This document shows positions 35,839 through 47,957 of a stretch of DNA of 64,000 bases, one piece after another. The notes beneath the pieces were generated by a model that saw only the letters and a program-made list of their open reading frames with translations, searched no databases and had not been told where the DNA came from. The translations under genes were made by a program, and so were the position numbers. Source of the DNA: Erigeron canadensis (taxonomy: Eukaryota > Streptophyta > Magnoliopsida > Asterales > Asteraceae); contig NC_057767.1 of assembly GCF_010389155.1 (NCBI RefSeq), positions 22,083,723 to 22,147,722 on the forward strand, read 5' to 3'. Positions within the stretch are counted from its first letter, which is position 1. Each line of letters opens with the position of its first letter.

Positions 35839-37325
35839 TGATGTGTCATATTTTATACCATTTCCCACATGACTTTAGGACCAATTATTCATTGTTTTTA
35901 TAGTTTTATATCCAACTTTCGATGCTTTGAGGTATTGTTAAGTGTTTTCCGGTTGGAAAACGATTATACGAAGGAATTGGTTGTTTTAGATGATTTATGG
36001 AAGAAACGGGAGAAAGGTTCGGTCGAAATCAAGTGAAAGACAAAAAAAAACGGAGCCTAGAGCAAGTAACTCCCGTTTCTGATGTCACACCCGTTACAAG
36101 GAGATTTTCCAATTTCGCCTGTAACTTGGAGTTATGACCATAACGGCAGTTAGAATTTTAAAGGAAGGTAACGGCCGTTACTTGAGTAACGGGGGTTACA
36201 CGCGTAGTACAAACGTAACGAGAGTTAGTCAACTAACGGTCATTACACGCGGATTTTGTATATATTCAACTAGGGTTCTGCATTAAGTGTCGAATTTTGG
36301 CATAATTTTTCTTAGGTTTCTCATAGTTAATAACACATTGGAGCAAACGAGTTGTTAGGGTTTTACATCTTTTCAGCTTCGGATTATAATCATCATTGCT
36401 ACCGGATTATCTTCAATCATTTGGTATAATATGATATCTTCTCTATTTGTTTGTTCTTGTCTTTTTAATATGAGTAGCTAAATCTCTTGCACCCGCTTGG
36501 GTAGTAAGCATGTCATAGGGTCGATTTAATGTTGCTTGCAAGTATTGTACAAGGTATTAATGTTTAATCGAAGATCCATATTAATCCGAGTTTAAATATT
36601 GTTTTTATCTTTTATATTTATTTATTGATAATTGTAATTAGAAGTTCGGAATAAAATGTCATTGTCAATTAGTTTATGAAAATGTTAATCGGTCTATAAT
36701 TAACTTAAAGTCGTTGGAGTTCGGAATAAACTAATGATAAAGATTTCAAACAATTAAATTGACTTTGAAAGTGTAAACACTTATGATAGAGGAATCTAAT
36801 TAGGTAAATAAGCAGTTCGGAAGAAAGCTTTTAAAGGTTAAATCATAAAATTAACTCAGGTTCTTAATGCTTAATTGTTTTGAGTAGAAATTAAACGCGG
36901 AAGCGATAACTATATTTAGAGCAATTAAAGTGTCAAGTATAACGGAATTTTGTCTTGTCTATCTTTTCAATCGTTCAACAAATGCAAGTAATGTTTAGAC
37001 CCGATGATTGGCATGTGAGCTGCTCCAAGTAGGTGTTCCTTTAAAACTATTGCTAAGATTCAACAGCAAAATTCTCTTTCCGATTAATCTTACGGGATTA
37101 CTAACCTTTTCTACTAACTACTTGCAACATGGCAATTCGGCCACAAAACCCCCTTTTAATTTGAATCATTTTATTGTTAACAATTGCTTAATAAGTCCTT
37201 GTGTTCGACCTCGATTTACCAAATCAACTATATTGCATACGAACGGGTCCACTGCCTGCAAGTGTGTAGTAGTCAATAGCTAGGTATTTCGTGGTTATAA
37301 ATTTAAGACTAGAAAATACACATCA
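35839..37325 (+). repeat. Element B 3' LTR
   Basis: 1487 bp, collinear with 18023-19513, with scattered substitutions and small indels. Ends ACACATCA followed by target duplication TGCAC. Confidence 0.9.
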
Positions 37326-38217
37326 TGCACCACACAAGTTAACGAATTTTGTCACAGAAACTTATCGATTTTCTGAACAAACCATCTGTGTGTCGCACTG
37401 AATTTCTGTGCGCCGCATAACGGGGTCTCACCAGAAATCCAATTTTCAAAACATGCATTTGTGCGCCGCACAAAGTGCTGTTCGACCAAAAACCCAACTT
37501 TTTAACCCTTCAATCTTATCTCATGCTAACACCAACCATTAATTCGACCTGGAGACATAAAATTAACCTTTTTGACAACACTTTTAACAACTTAAATCCA
37601 TCAATCAATCCTTTAATCCTTTACAACATGAATCAATCATTGAATCACCCGAATAACATGAAATCGTTAACCGTTTAATCAATTAGCCCAACCCAACCCA
37701 TGGCCTAGATTGAATACTCATCTATGACTCATAAGATCAGATTTCAAAGAGAATATTACCTATATTACCTGTAGATGACTTAGGGGATTCAAGATCCTAA
37801 CAAAACTTGATCAATACGACACGAAACAATGAAATCTTAGAGGGAACTTGCTTGGAGAGGCAGGGAAATCGGCTAGGGGCTCTTCACACACACGACATAG
37901 AAGTTATGTGACAATTTGGGCTGCCTAATTGCTACTTAACCCATGGCCATCAGCCCTATACGTTACAATTAGGACCCCTCAACTTATAAATTTGACTTTC
38001 TTAGCTTATCTTTCTACCGGGAGTATTAACGATCTAACAAGCACTTGATTACTTAACGTCACTTTGATTACTTTCATTAAACATCACATTTACATGTTCA
38101 TATTAATTTCATAAGCATTTAATCATATAATCACATATAAGGCACATTTACTTAACGAACCTAACGTTAATTAACGGAAGGTCAAATAGTCAAACACGAA
38201 AAGTTCGAGATGATACA
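37326..38217 (-). repeat. Element A, 5' LTR, second segment
   Basis: Resumes at TGCACCACACAAG, matching 10294 onward in the left LTR. Ends GATGATACA, then target duplication GAAGG. Retains TGTGCGCCGCACA palindromes (for example at 37460). Confidence 0.85.
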
Positions 38218-38385
38218 GAAGGAAAAGAAAGGAAATGAAATGATATAGATGAATTTTTTAGTTGAATTTGTTCCGAAAATTTTCTTCCCAAATATAGGAT
38301 GATTTGAAAAGATCTCTTCTCTCCCATTCTAATCTCTTCTATTCATTTCTTTTCTTTTAAATTAAAACTAGTGAACACAGCATTA

Positions 38386-38436
38386 ATGCCACCATAACTC
38401 ATCTTGCTGCTTTACCGCCGCATTGCGCCCCTCTCG
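38386..38436 (+). mobile_element. Helitron-like 3' end beside the stack
   Basis: ACCGCCGCATTGCGC followed by CCCTCTCG matches the GC-rich 3' end of 4695-4973, ending CTCG rather than CTAG. It may be the right end of the element into which the outer MITE inserted. The matching 5' end left of 8412 was not identified. Confidence 0.35.
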
Positions 38437-39284
38437 TAATATTAACGTATTGATAAAAAAATATATATCAACAACTTACATAATTAAATATAGGAAGCGA
38501 ATTCATAATGATAGAAAATATACATAAACTATATTATGTCTTACGTACATTAAACAGGGCAAATTTTGTTTAAAAGAACAAACAAAACAATCCTAAAGAA
38601 ACAAGGAAAAAAAGTTAGAGACAAAATTAGTAAGCCTCAATAAAGGCGAAAACTTGTTTAACTAAAAAGAAAGGGCTTTTCTGACTTATAAGTAAAATTA
38701 AATGTAATATTTTAACTTATCTATTTTATAACTTAAAGAGCTGGTTATAGGTACACTTGACATCCGTAAAACCTTTTTTTTTTGTCTAAAACTCTCTCTT
38801 AAATTACTCTATAGTTCTCTCCTTTTTTTCTTGATTTTTTTAATTCTTATTATACTTATTAAATAGATATTATATTTAAAACTCTATCATAAATCATTTT
38901 CTATCAAAGCAAATTTTTTTAAATTATTATATACACAACCTGAGTTTTTATTAATAATTCTCACTCATATTATTATTCTCCTTCCTATTTTTAATAAATA
39001 AATCAAATTTAATAAATTACTCAACAAAAACATAGTTTTTTATATTAATTTAATTTTATTTTTGATAAATTCTTCATGTTTGTTTATTATTTGATAGTAA
39101 ATTGTTATTTTATCTCTTTTAGTTTAGTTTTTTTGTCCATTGTAGTTTGATTATGTCTTCTTCTACTACAAAAGGGTTTGTTCTTTTGAAAATTTGTTTT
39201 GTTCATATTTTGTTATTCTTCACCTGTTTTGTTATTTATTATTTTGATATTTATTTTTGATATATATATATATATATGTTGAGA
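38437..39284. other. AT-rich non-coding stretch
   Basis: Very AT-rich, with an (AT)n run near 39260-39278. No supportable gene. Confidence 0.5.
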
Positions 39285-40545
39285 CTATCCATTGGACGAG
39301 CCTGAAAAATTTATATAAATTAAAAAGTTACTTCTATTGCTTATTCATAGATGAGGAGTTTTTTTCCAAACTAGTATAATTAGAAAATTTATTTATCAAC
39401 TAGTATACTTTTAAAAATATTTACCATTCTAGTTAAGACTTAACTTAATTAAACATCTAATTATTTATTAGATTTGAATTTTCATACAATAAAATCCTAA
39501 TTACATGTTCACAGCTTTAAAAAAAACCTTTGTCATATTCATCTTTATCTTGGCAATTTTCTTTGCTTGTAATGACAAAAACTAATATAATCTACCTATA
39601 ATTACTCGTAATGCACATAGCAATTTGTAAATTTATCTTGCTTTTTTATTACTTACAACATATGAAAACTAATTATGATAGTGACTTTCAATTCTTTTTG
39701 TTTCATTCACGTACGTACACAACACATTTATAACAAAATATATATTAAACTTGTGTTTGCCATTTTTTCCCCCCTTTTTACTGTAAATTTTTATTTTCAT
39801 TTACGGTTGGCGTTATGAATCAATTGAATGCAATCTTTCACATCACTCAAAATGAAGAAAAAAGTCTACCCATTGTGGTATTCGTAAAGAACACGGTCAC
39901 AATCGAGCAACATGTAATTCTAAGCCTAAAAAGATGAATATTTAATGCCTTAATGAGTTTTAGATGTTTTCACAATTTAAATGATGTTTATTTGTCTTTT
40001 GATATTTAGTACTATGTCCATTGGCTCATGGTCAATATACGCTATGATGTTGTTGCAAGATCAATGCTATGGTCATTTGTGTACCTCGTCAAATCACCTG
40101 TCATACTATATGTATATGGTTAAGAAAATTTTGGTGATGATGATTATAACTTACAACTCAAATACAGGTACATGAGGGGAAGTATGGTAACTATTCTACA
40201 AACTCGTATTATGGTTGCCTATGATATATAGTATTAAATTTATTTTTTTCTAGTGTTTTTTTTTTTGGTAATTTGGTTATTTGTATTGTAATTATACCCA
40301 TTTGTTATGAATTGAAAAAAATGGGTGTGAGTAGAAGAACAAATCCTTTTTATTATTCATATTTAATAGATGTATTGTTTAATTATAGGTTTCAACTAAG
40401 ATGGTAAATATTTTTAAAAGTGTACTAGTTTAGTAAATAAGTTTTTCTATTATACTAGTTTGGGATAAAACTCCATAGATAAGATCTTATTTTTAATAAA
40501 GTTGTATTTTATTATGGGTTTAAATAAGGGATCTGCTCATTGTGA
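39285..40545 (+). mobile_element. Element L: Mutator-like remnant with long inverted repeats
   Basis: The left arm (about 39345-39475, with CCAAACTAGTATAATTAGAA and TTTTAAAAATATTTACCAT) is the imperfect inverse of the right arm (about 40375-40500, with ATGGTAAATATTTTTAAAA and TCTATTATACTAGTTTGGG). Between them lies a transposase-tail remnant at 39862-39945. No clear 9-bp duplication was found, so the outer limits are approximate and the call rests on the arms plus the zinc-knuckle remnant. Confidence 0.5.
39862..39945 (+). pseudogene. Zinc-knuckle tail of a Mutator-like transposase (remnant)
   Basis: The plus frame reads THCGIRKEHGHNRATCNSK, then PKKMNI and a TAA at 39943. The C-G...G-H-N-R-x-T-C pattern resembles the C-terminal zinc knuckle of plant Mutator-like transposases. 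The first Cys of the knuckle appears to be Ser. No upstream transposase sequence remains in frame, so only the tail survives between the long inverted repeats of element L. Confidence 0.4.
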
Positions 40546-41603
40546 GTTCGTTACCCAAATTAAATCAAGATACTATATTCTAAACCTTCACTATTTACGA
40601 ATAATTCACATAACTTAAATGAATAGAAAAAATAGTAGTAGTATAGTTGTCTTTTTCGCAGCCCCTCCTTAAACTCGTGGGATAATTCTTTACTAATTTT
40701 CTATCTATCATTGACTAAACCATGCAAGTGTCCACACAATAATAGTCTGAAAATGAAACCCAAACAAACCATGATAATAATTAATTAATCCCGTTTAAGT
40801 CTTTTAATGCATAAGAGTATCTCACCATTCATGCTTTCAATTGAATTAAGTGTATACTTTCTTCGTCAACTTATAAAATGATCAATTACAAAGTTCAAGA
40901 GTAGCCTCAAGTACGACAAAAGTAGTTCTAGAAAAGGATAGTAAACCATGAAGACTTGTTCTTCGAGGAAAAGTTAAAAAAAAAAAAAAAAAAAAAGACT
41001 ACGGAATAAGTGTCTTAATATGTAATGAGATAAGAGCTGAGAAAAGTCTTTTTATTTTTTTTATATATAATTAAATATAAATGTTTATATTTCACCTCTT
41101 TCGATTATATATCTTTTTGACATAATTTGATATTAATTGTTTGAAGTGGTTGTAGTAGTGTAATGGGAAAAAAATATCCTAACAATAACCATCTATTTTT
41201 CACATACCAAGTAGCTAGGCAAGTAAGGCTTATTCTATATGCTTGCTTGGTGGAACTATGAAAGAAAAAATATGAATTCTACAGTGTAAATGTTTTAATA
41301 ATATAGTAAATCCCATTATCTAATTTTATTTGATACTTGGTGTACTTTATTTTTCTATCATTTATTTCTAACTAATCATATGTCACCTTAACTTCACCAC
41401 TCATTCAAATTTTATTGGCATCCGACCACTCACTTTACCACTCACTACAATTTAAATTTTATTTAAACATTAAATTTTCATTAATTACAAACATTACATA
41501 ATAAATAAAAATAAAACATACATAATACTTAAAAAAACATTACGAAAACATTACATAATAAATAAAAACATAACTAACATAATAATATTAAAATACATAA
41601 ATA
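40546..41603. other. AT-rich non-coding stretch
   Basis: Holds a 22-A run at 40976-40997. It also has AAATTTT/ACATTACATAATAAATA repeats at 41460-41580 that may be the 3' untranslated part of the minus-strand frame that follows. Nothing else is supported. Confidence 0.45.
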
Positions 41604-42059
41604 CTAACACTTGGAATAGTCTGAGTCCACAATACTATCGCCGTTGTTACGATAAATGTAGCGGTATGGTTCAGGTGACCCGGCAAAGTCGCCGGGTGGA
41701 GGACATAGATACTCCTGCTCTTGGTCAGTATAGTAACCCACATACCGACCACCACCGACACTGCCTTGCCAGAACTCACCGTGATCTAGCGTGGCTGTCA
41801 AAGTCGTAGGCGGTGGTAAGCTGGAAAATAACATCCAGCCAACCGATCTTCTGTCGAATATACACCACATACTCATTTTCGGCGGCGGTACACACCGATT
41901 GGGAGCTTCAAGTCGGTTGATTTCGGCTTGGTAAGCCGCTTTATTTTCAGAAACGCCTTAAATGACGTTGTTTACTCCAGTGCGGTGTCTGGAGTCGTAA
42001 TTCAGGTGGACTTGGATCGCCACTTTAACAATACGAAGATTAATCGGATTGTTAGCCAT
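41604..42059 (-). pseudogene. Broken unidentified reading frame, possibly PIF/Harbinger-associated
   Basis: On the minus strand an ATG at 42059 opens MANNPINLRIVKVAIQVHL. A single TAA at 41958-41960 interrupts it, and the same frame continues to 41604 (AYQAEINRLEAPNRC, then a tyrosine- and glycine-rich tail). Total about 152 codons. No domain is recognised. Upstream sequence (TCCAACCGTTGGCTTC near 42185, mirror-like TTGAATTTTTGGAGCC) and the ACATTACATAATAAATA-rich 3' flank remind me of PIF/Harbinger-derived loci, but that link is weak. The GC content is clearly above the surroundings, supporting a once-coding sequence. Element G inserted 180 bp upstream of the ATG. Confidence 0.35.
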
Positions 42060-42480
42060 GAAGAAGGTAGATTATGTTAAAATGAGATTTGTATTTGAAG
42101 GTAAAATTTTTAATATTAAAGAGGTGTGTGTAAATATGGGTATATAGGAAAGGTGAAAAAAAAATGGCTCCAAAAATTCAAAATCCAACCGTTGGCTTCT
42201 CGATTTGCATGCAAGAAATGGATGGTCGACCGCGTGATGTAATGATGTGACCAATTTATATAGATCGCCCACATCATTATTGGCCTATTTCGTACTTGTT
42301 TTTAGTCATTTTTGTATGCATTTGGCACGTTTATGGTATTTGATTGTGCTTTCAGGTTCTTAGCAGGTTGCGCGTCCATTTGGTGCATTTTCTGACGACT
42401 TTTGGCCAAGATGTTGAATCGAGTCTTCGAGAGCTGTGAATGAAGAAGGATCGAAGATTTCAATGATGTTTGAGGAAATC

Positions 42481-42606
42481 CATTGCGCCGCAGTGGGCAT
42501 GTGCTCGCCCCACTGCACCGCAGTCACCTGAAAACCAAACCAAATTGATGTGGATACTCATCGCGCCGCAGTGAGGGTATGCATGGCTCACTGCGCCGCA
42601 GTGAGT
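42481..42606. repeat. Palindrome cluster, CACTGCGCCGCAGTG type (G 5' LTR)
   Basis: CATTGCGCCGCAGTG (42481), CACTGCACCGCAGT (42511), TCGCGCCGCAGTGA (42561) and CACTGCGCCGCAGTG (42589), just upstream of the TATA box. Confidence 0.85.
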
Positions 42607-42656
42607 ACATGAGAACTGCAACTTTTCAGCTTCTTTTGCATCAGATTTGTGAAGGG

Positions 42657-42664
42657 TATAAATA
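42657..42664 (+). promoter_or_regulatory. TATA box of element G LTR
   Basis: TATAAATA in AAGGGTATAAATAGAAGCC; the same arrangement recurs in solo LTR H at 62714. Confidence 0.65.
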
Positions 42665-43700
42665 GAAGCCAAATAACTGATTTTCAGGCATCAAGATTTC
42701 TTTCTAGGAGTTGTTCTATACGAATTTCTTCGAGGATTATCTGAATTTCATCATTGGATTCATTGAAGATTCAAGAACACCCATGTAGATCGTATCTACT
42801 TTTCTGTCTAGCAATTCTTATTCAAAAACTTACTGGTACAATATGTTCCACTTCTATTTTGCTATTTACTTTCAATTTAGCATGAGTGGCAAAAATTTTA
42901 ATCATCCACTTTGACGAAACTTGACGAATGATATGATTGCAATATTTTAATTCAAAAGTTGATTCAATTATCGTTATGCCGTAATCTTTATCAATTAATT
43001 CCTTTTGACTTATTTCTTTGATGTTGATGGTTTATATGTTCATCGTTAGTGGTACTAGGAGAAAGTGTTTATCGTTTCAATTTGATTGTCCATGATCGAT
43101 TGTCACCGGTTCATGGTTCATGGTATGACGGTGAATGTAAAATTTATAATAGGAATTAATCGGTAAACGTGTTTTAAAACGGGTGGTGGTACCACGTTTT
43201 TATTCACATAGGCATAATTGATAATTGGATAATCAGGCAAACTAATTGTTGGGGAAATTTTCTAGGCATTGGTGGTACCGGCTTGGGTAATTAAACTAGC
43301 AATTTAGGTGTTAGGTGATTTGCGAGCAGTCGGTGGTACCACGTGAGCATTTTTATCCTTGCACGATTATCTTGTCAACTCTAAAGAATTTGACCTTAAA
43401 CATGCGAAATCATAGCTGAAGTCAAGTGGAGTCGAAATTTCTGCACTTTCAATCATTTTGTCACTTTAATTTCCTTAATTACAATCTGTCAAAGTGAGGT
43501 AGCAGTTCAGCTACGGTCCCATCCTATTTCTAAAACTACTTTTGCAACAATTACTTCGAAACCAATCCCTGTGAACGACCTCGGACTTACCTTGTAGCTA
43601 AACTATATACGAACGGGTCCATAGCACAAGAGTGTGTAGTAGTCAGTTTAGGGTAATACGTGTTTATAAATTTAAAACTCGATTTTGCACATCAAGTTTT

Positions 43701-43718
43701 TGGCGCCGCTGCCGGGGA
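43701..43718 (+). other. Primer-binding site of element G
   Basis: TGGCGCCGCTGCCGGGGA, six bases after the LTR; identical to that of element B. Confidence 0.8.
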
Positions 43719-43868
43719 TTGTGTGCTGATTTAGTTGTTAATTTTGTGGTTTGATCCTTTCTCATGCGTGAGGAAGTTACTCGTTTTATTAGTATAGTTT
43801 TCTTTTCTTACCACTTGTGCATTTGACGTGTTTGTGTTAGTTGTTTTTGCGGGCATATTTCTTAGTTG

Positions 43869-46800
43869 ATGAACTTGTGTTCTTCAGGTCTACCCTTGCA
43901 TAGTCCATTGTCTACTCCAAGAAGGCCAAGAGGACGCCAGTTTAACTTTACTGAATCGACAACACCAATACCAACACCATTTTCACCTATAGATAAACCC
44001 ACGCTTGATTCAGACGAGGAAGGGTTTTATTGTGACGAACTCTTCAATTTAGACGTTAAGCAAGAGGAAATGGCTGAGGAACAACCAAGGGATCCAAATG
44101 ACACTCGCTATGGCAAGAGGACACGAACTATTCCTACCACCCGTGGCTCCACCATTAGACCTCCGGCTATTGATCATACTTTCAATTTGAAAGGGAATCA
44201 TCTCAAGAGCATAGAAGAGCAACAATTTGATGGAAAAAGGAAATAGGATCCTTACCAACACTTGGATAGGTTTGAAAAGTTGGCTCGGCTTTACCAATAT
44301 GGTCAAAATCAAATGAATGCCGTGAAGCTTGAGACATTTCCCATTTCGATAGTTGGAGATGCACTTGATTGGTTCAATGATCTTCCAGAGAATTCAATTA
44401 CTACTTGGGACCAACTAAAGGAGGCTTTCATTGGTGAGTTTTATTCAGTTAGAACTCAAAGAAGGTTGGAAAATATGATAAGGTCTTTCGAACAAGATGA
44501 TGGAGAAGATGTAGTGGATACTTGGGTTCTTTTCAAGAAAATGTTGAGAAATTGTCCAGGCCACAATTTGACTAGAGAACAATATGTGGAGCTTTTCTTT
44601 GATGGGTTAGATAAGAAGTCTAAACGAGAGTTAGGTTATGCATTTGGGGGTAGTTTGAATAACATTACACCTAATGAAGGCTATCGGATCTTAGAAGGTA
44701 TGGCAAAGGATAACTCAACTATGGATGATGAAAGGTTCTTAAATAATGAAAGGAAGATGAAGAAAGGTACAAGAGAAGGGAGAGTTGCAAGGGCTGAAGT
44801 TAGCGATGACTCAGGGGTTATTGGAGAGATTCAGGCGCTCTCTGCGCGAATGGATAAGGGATTCACTGCTCAAGAGGCTAGGTTTGGAGCACTTGAGAGG
44901 GATGTTAAGGTCTTAGCAGATGGGTGTGACCATTGTGGTGATACGCACTATTCTGATGAGTGTCCAAATCCGGCACCCGAAGATGTGAACTATGTTCAGA
45001 ATCAACCCCAAGGGAGCTTCCATCGCAACACTGGTTTCCAAAACCGATCTTCAGGTAATCCTTCTTATAACTCTTCTTTTCAGACTAATAATACTCGTTT
45101 TTCAGGTAACAGGCGCCAAAGAGACAGTTATCAGAATCAACCTCAACAGCAGACTCAGCAAGGCCAAGGATCAGGTTCTTCTTCTTTTTCTAATACCGAT
45201 CCTAATGTCGAGTTGAGGGAGATGTAGAAGCAGTTGGTTAGTAATCAAGTTGAGACAAACAATAGCATTCAAATGATCAGGCATGACACCAAGGCTTTGA
45301 GTGAGATGTTGGATAGAATAGATGGGAAAGTCGAAATTAATATGAAGAATCAGTGTGTTAATTTTACAGATCTCGAGAGTAGGATGGCTGCTTTGACTAG
45401 GCCTCATGGTACTTTACCTAGTAACACTCAACAGAATCCGAGGCCTCAATTTAGTCAGGGGCAGAATCAGGGACCTAATACGGGCCAGAAGTACACTCCA
45501 CCTCCAGCTCACCAAGAGCAAGCCAAGGCCATTACCACTCGTACAGGTAGATCTTATGACCCTCCTCCTATGCCTAATGTTATTGTTTCAGATGTGCAGG
45601 ATAAGGGGAGCAATGATGTATTTGATGATGCTGATGTTGATGAAAAGATAGAGATGGAGGACAATCCGACTGTGAAAACTCCGGTCACTCCTCCAAAACA
45701 GGCTGTGGATCCTGAGGTTAAACCATACAAGCCAAAGATACCATTTCCACAGAGGTTTAGGAAAGTAAAGTTGAAGGAGCAGTATGACAAGTTTGTGGAC
45801 ATGTTCAAGAATGTTCACATTAATGTTCCTTTAGTTGATCTTATTCACGGGATGCCGAATTATTCCAAGTTCATTAAGGAGCTTGTGACTGACAAAGGGA
45901 AATTGGATGAGGTGAAAGCTACTTTTCTTAATGCCGAGTGTTCTGCTATCTTGCAGAACCGCATTCCACCCAAGCTTGAAGATGCAGGGAGTTTCCTTAT
46001 TACTTGTTATATTAGAACTCTTACTTGTAAGGCAATAGCTGATTTAGGAGCTAGCATTAATTTGATGCCTTACTCGGTTTGGACCAAGTTGGCTTTGGGA
46101 GTCCTTAGACCTACTTGCATGAGTATTAGACTAGCTGACCATTCTTTTTAGTATCCCATTGGGATTGCTGAAAACATGACTGTCCGGGTAGGCCATATTG
46201 TTTTTCTTGTTGACTTTGTTATCCTCGAGATGGAGGAAGATACGAAGGTACTCCTTATTCTTGGACGACCATTCCTTAATACCGCGGATGCTATCATCCG
46301 TGTGAAAGACAAGGAAATTTCTTTGGGTGTGGGTAATGATAGGATTGTGTTTAATGTTGAGAGTTCTATTAAGCATTCTTATTCTACTGATAAGACTTGT
46401 TTCAGGATTGATGTTGTTGATGATAATTTAGACAGAGAATTTCTGGAACTCATGGAGACAGATATTGGAGAGGGCGAGATCGCTGATTTAGGATCTGGAG
46501 ATATTTCCAATGAAGATTTGTTTGCAGAGGTCATGGCGCTTAGCTCAGATGAGACACCCCCCGAGGATGAAACTTTTGAGGAGGTGGTTGTTGATGGAAG
46601 TTTGAGGGTACCTAATGCTGTTAATGTACCACCTACTGACTTGGAGCTTAAGCCACTTTCGACCCATTTAGAGTATGCATATCTCTTAGGTGAATCTTCT
46701 TTACCCGTGGTTATCTCGTCCTCACTCTCGAGTGATGAGAAAGATTGTCTTTTGTCTGTACTTAGAGCCCATAAGCGGGCTTTTGCTTGGAAGACCACGG

Positions 46801-46982
46801 ATATTCCAGGTATTAGTCCTGATTTTTGCCAGCATAAGATAGATTTTCTTGATGATGTTAAGCTCGTTGTCCAGAGACAAAGGCGGCTGAATCTGAACAT
46901 GAAAGAAGTTGTTAAGAAAGAGGTGATTAAGTTGTTAGATGCAGGGATCATCTTTCCTGTTGCCGATAGTTCATAGGTAAGT
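43869..46982 (+). pseudogene. Element G gag, protease and start of RT (single frame, TAG-broken)
   Basis: From ATG 43869 (MNLCSSGLP) one frame runs to the CACTA insertion, interrupted only by TAG at 44244, 45225, 46149 and 46974. The order is gag core (GNHLKSIEEQQFDG, then DRFEKLARLYQYGQN), an intact CCHC knuckle at 44925-44963 (C-x2-C-x3-H-x4-C), a Q/N-rich linker, and a pre-protease block (KIPFPQRFRKVKLKEQYDKF). The Athila protease follows with D-L-G-A-S at 46041 and LILGRPFLNTADAIIRV. The first RT segment, through the AHKRAFAW and IPGISPDFCQHKIDF blocks, ends at PVADSS. The stop at 46974 falls where relatives have Trp. As it stands no full polyprotein can be made. Confidence 0.9.
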
Positions 46983-47400
46983 CACTACAAAAAAAAATAC
47001 CTTTCAGTGACACACAAAAACTGTCACTAAATATCGAAGAGGTGTCACTAAAGACACCTTGGGTAATGGGTGGCAGAAAAAAAAAGTGTCATTAAAGACG
47101 GTGCCACTAAAGGGTTTTAGTGGCACTTTTTTGGTGTGTCACTATAGGTCTTATGGTTTTAGTGGCACTTTTTTGTGTGTCATTATAAGAGTTACGGTTT
47201 TTAGTGACATTTTTTTTATGCCACTATTGGCTTAAAAACTATTAGTGACAGTTTTAAGTTGTGTCACTTTAACCTTAACGGCTTTTAGTGTCAGTATCTC
47301 ATTGTATCGCTATAGCCTTTACAAGTTTTGTGACACCCAACTTTATGTCATTACACGTAATTTCTGGCACTAATTTGTGTCACTGGACTTTTTTGGCAAT
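46983..47400. repeat. CACTA left subterminal repeats
   Basis: Repeated TTTTAGTGGCAC, GTGTCACTA and GTGCCACTAAA motifs in both orientations. In En/Spm elements such motifs bind the TNPA/TNP1-type protein. Confidence 0.75.
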
Positions 47401-47957
47401 AGTTTTAATGCAGAATACTCTTGCCATAAAAAAGAATCACATATATATCAATAATCAAGATTGCCTGAACATCACAAAATGAAAAGAACCATTCCGTTAA
47501 TATAATTACATCTGCAAGTATCATTGGACAAATTTTTGTCATTAATATTCAAGAAGAACTCAAAATAGTCATAAGTCAAACAACCTAACTTAGTAGACTT
47601 CATCCAATGTAGCAGACATCAAAAACTTTGGAACTAACTGCCCCCTATCCAATGTAGCAGACTCTTCTAGCTCAATCTCTCATGACAACAAACAATCTAT
47701 GACATATGAAGAAATGCTAGAAATTACACTCTAAGATATATCCATATGACATATGAAGAAATGCTAGAAATTACATTCTAATATAAATAAGGACTAAATA
47801 AATCAACATACATAAGTCTAGCTATTTTTTCATATGTAACAGCACTCAGATATAGATTATGAAACGTATGGCATGATAGAGAGAATGTCGGTATGTAAAT
47901 GTAAGTGTACCTAAGTAGAAAATTAAGAAAAAGAACTTTAACTAGCTATGAACTCTT
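47401..47957. other. CACTA 3' flank of the TNP1-like gene
   Basis: Non-coding. Contains a two-copy direct repeat ATGACATATGAAGAAATGCT... at about 47699 and 47746. Confidence 0.5.

Larger units (their letters stand above)
18023..37325 (+). mobile_element. Element B: Athila-type Ty3/gypsy retrotransposon, deletion derivative
   Basis: LTRs 18023-19513 and 35839-37325 start TGATGTGTCAT and end ACACATCA. The flanks are the direct repeat TGCAC (18018-18022, 37326-37330). The primer-binding site, gag, protease remnant and polypurine tract are present; RT, RNase H and integrase are absent. The gag and protease relatives in element G place it near Athila. In the first 60 bases the LTRs differ at 3 positions. 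It was later hit by chromovirus C between the protease remnant and the 3' untranslated region. Confidence 0.9.
8504..38217 (-). mobile_element. Element A: large non-coding LTR retrotransposon (LARD-like)
   Basis: The two LTRs share a TGTAACAC...TACA organisation and are flanked by a 5-bp direct repeat GAAGG (8499-8503 and 38218-38222). The primer-binding site lies on the minus strand next to the right-hand LTR, so the element points leftward. The internal region (11200-16393, about 5.2 kb including later insertions) has no gag or pol frame. That matches the large-retrotransposon-derivative class, which relies on proteins from other elements. In the first 47 bases the LTRs differ at 4 positions, so it is an old insertion. 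The right LTR was later split by element B. Confidence 0.8.
8412..38382. mobile_element. Outermost Tourist-like MITE, split by element A
   Basis: Left part 8412-8498 begins CACTGTGTTCTTGA; right part 38223-38382 ends AGTGAACACAGCA, the inverse. The flanks are TTA (8409-8411) and TTA (38383-38385), the 3-bp target typical of PIF/Harbinger MITEs. Joined, it is only about 250 bp of purine-rich AAGAAAAG-type sequence. Element A inserted into it with a GAAGG duplication. MITE F at 33492-33926 has similar ends, so the family was probably active both before and after the rest of the stack formed. Confidence 0.65.
42243..43694 (+). repeat. Element G 5' LTR
   Basis: 1452 bp, TGATGTGACC...GCACATCA. 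Contains a CACTGCGCCGCAGTG palindrome cluster (42481-42606), a TATAAATA box (42657) and GTGGTACCAC palindromes (43186, 43333). It is of the same family as solo LTR H. Confidence 0.9.

Noticed and set aside
46379..46951. 190-codon minus frame rich in Ser
   Set aside because: Antisense shadow of the protease/RT region of element G.
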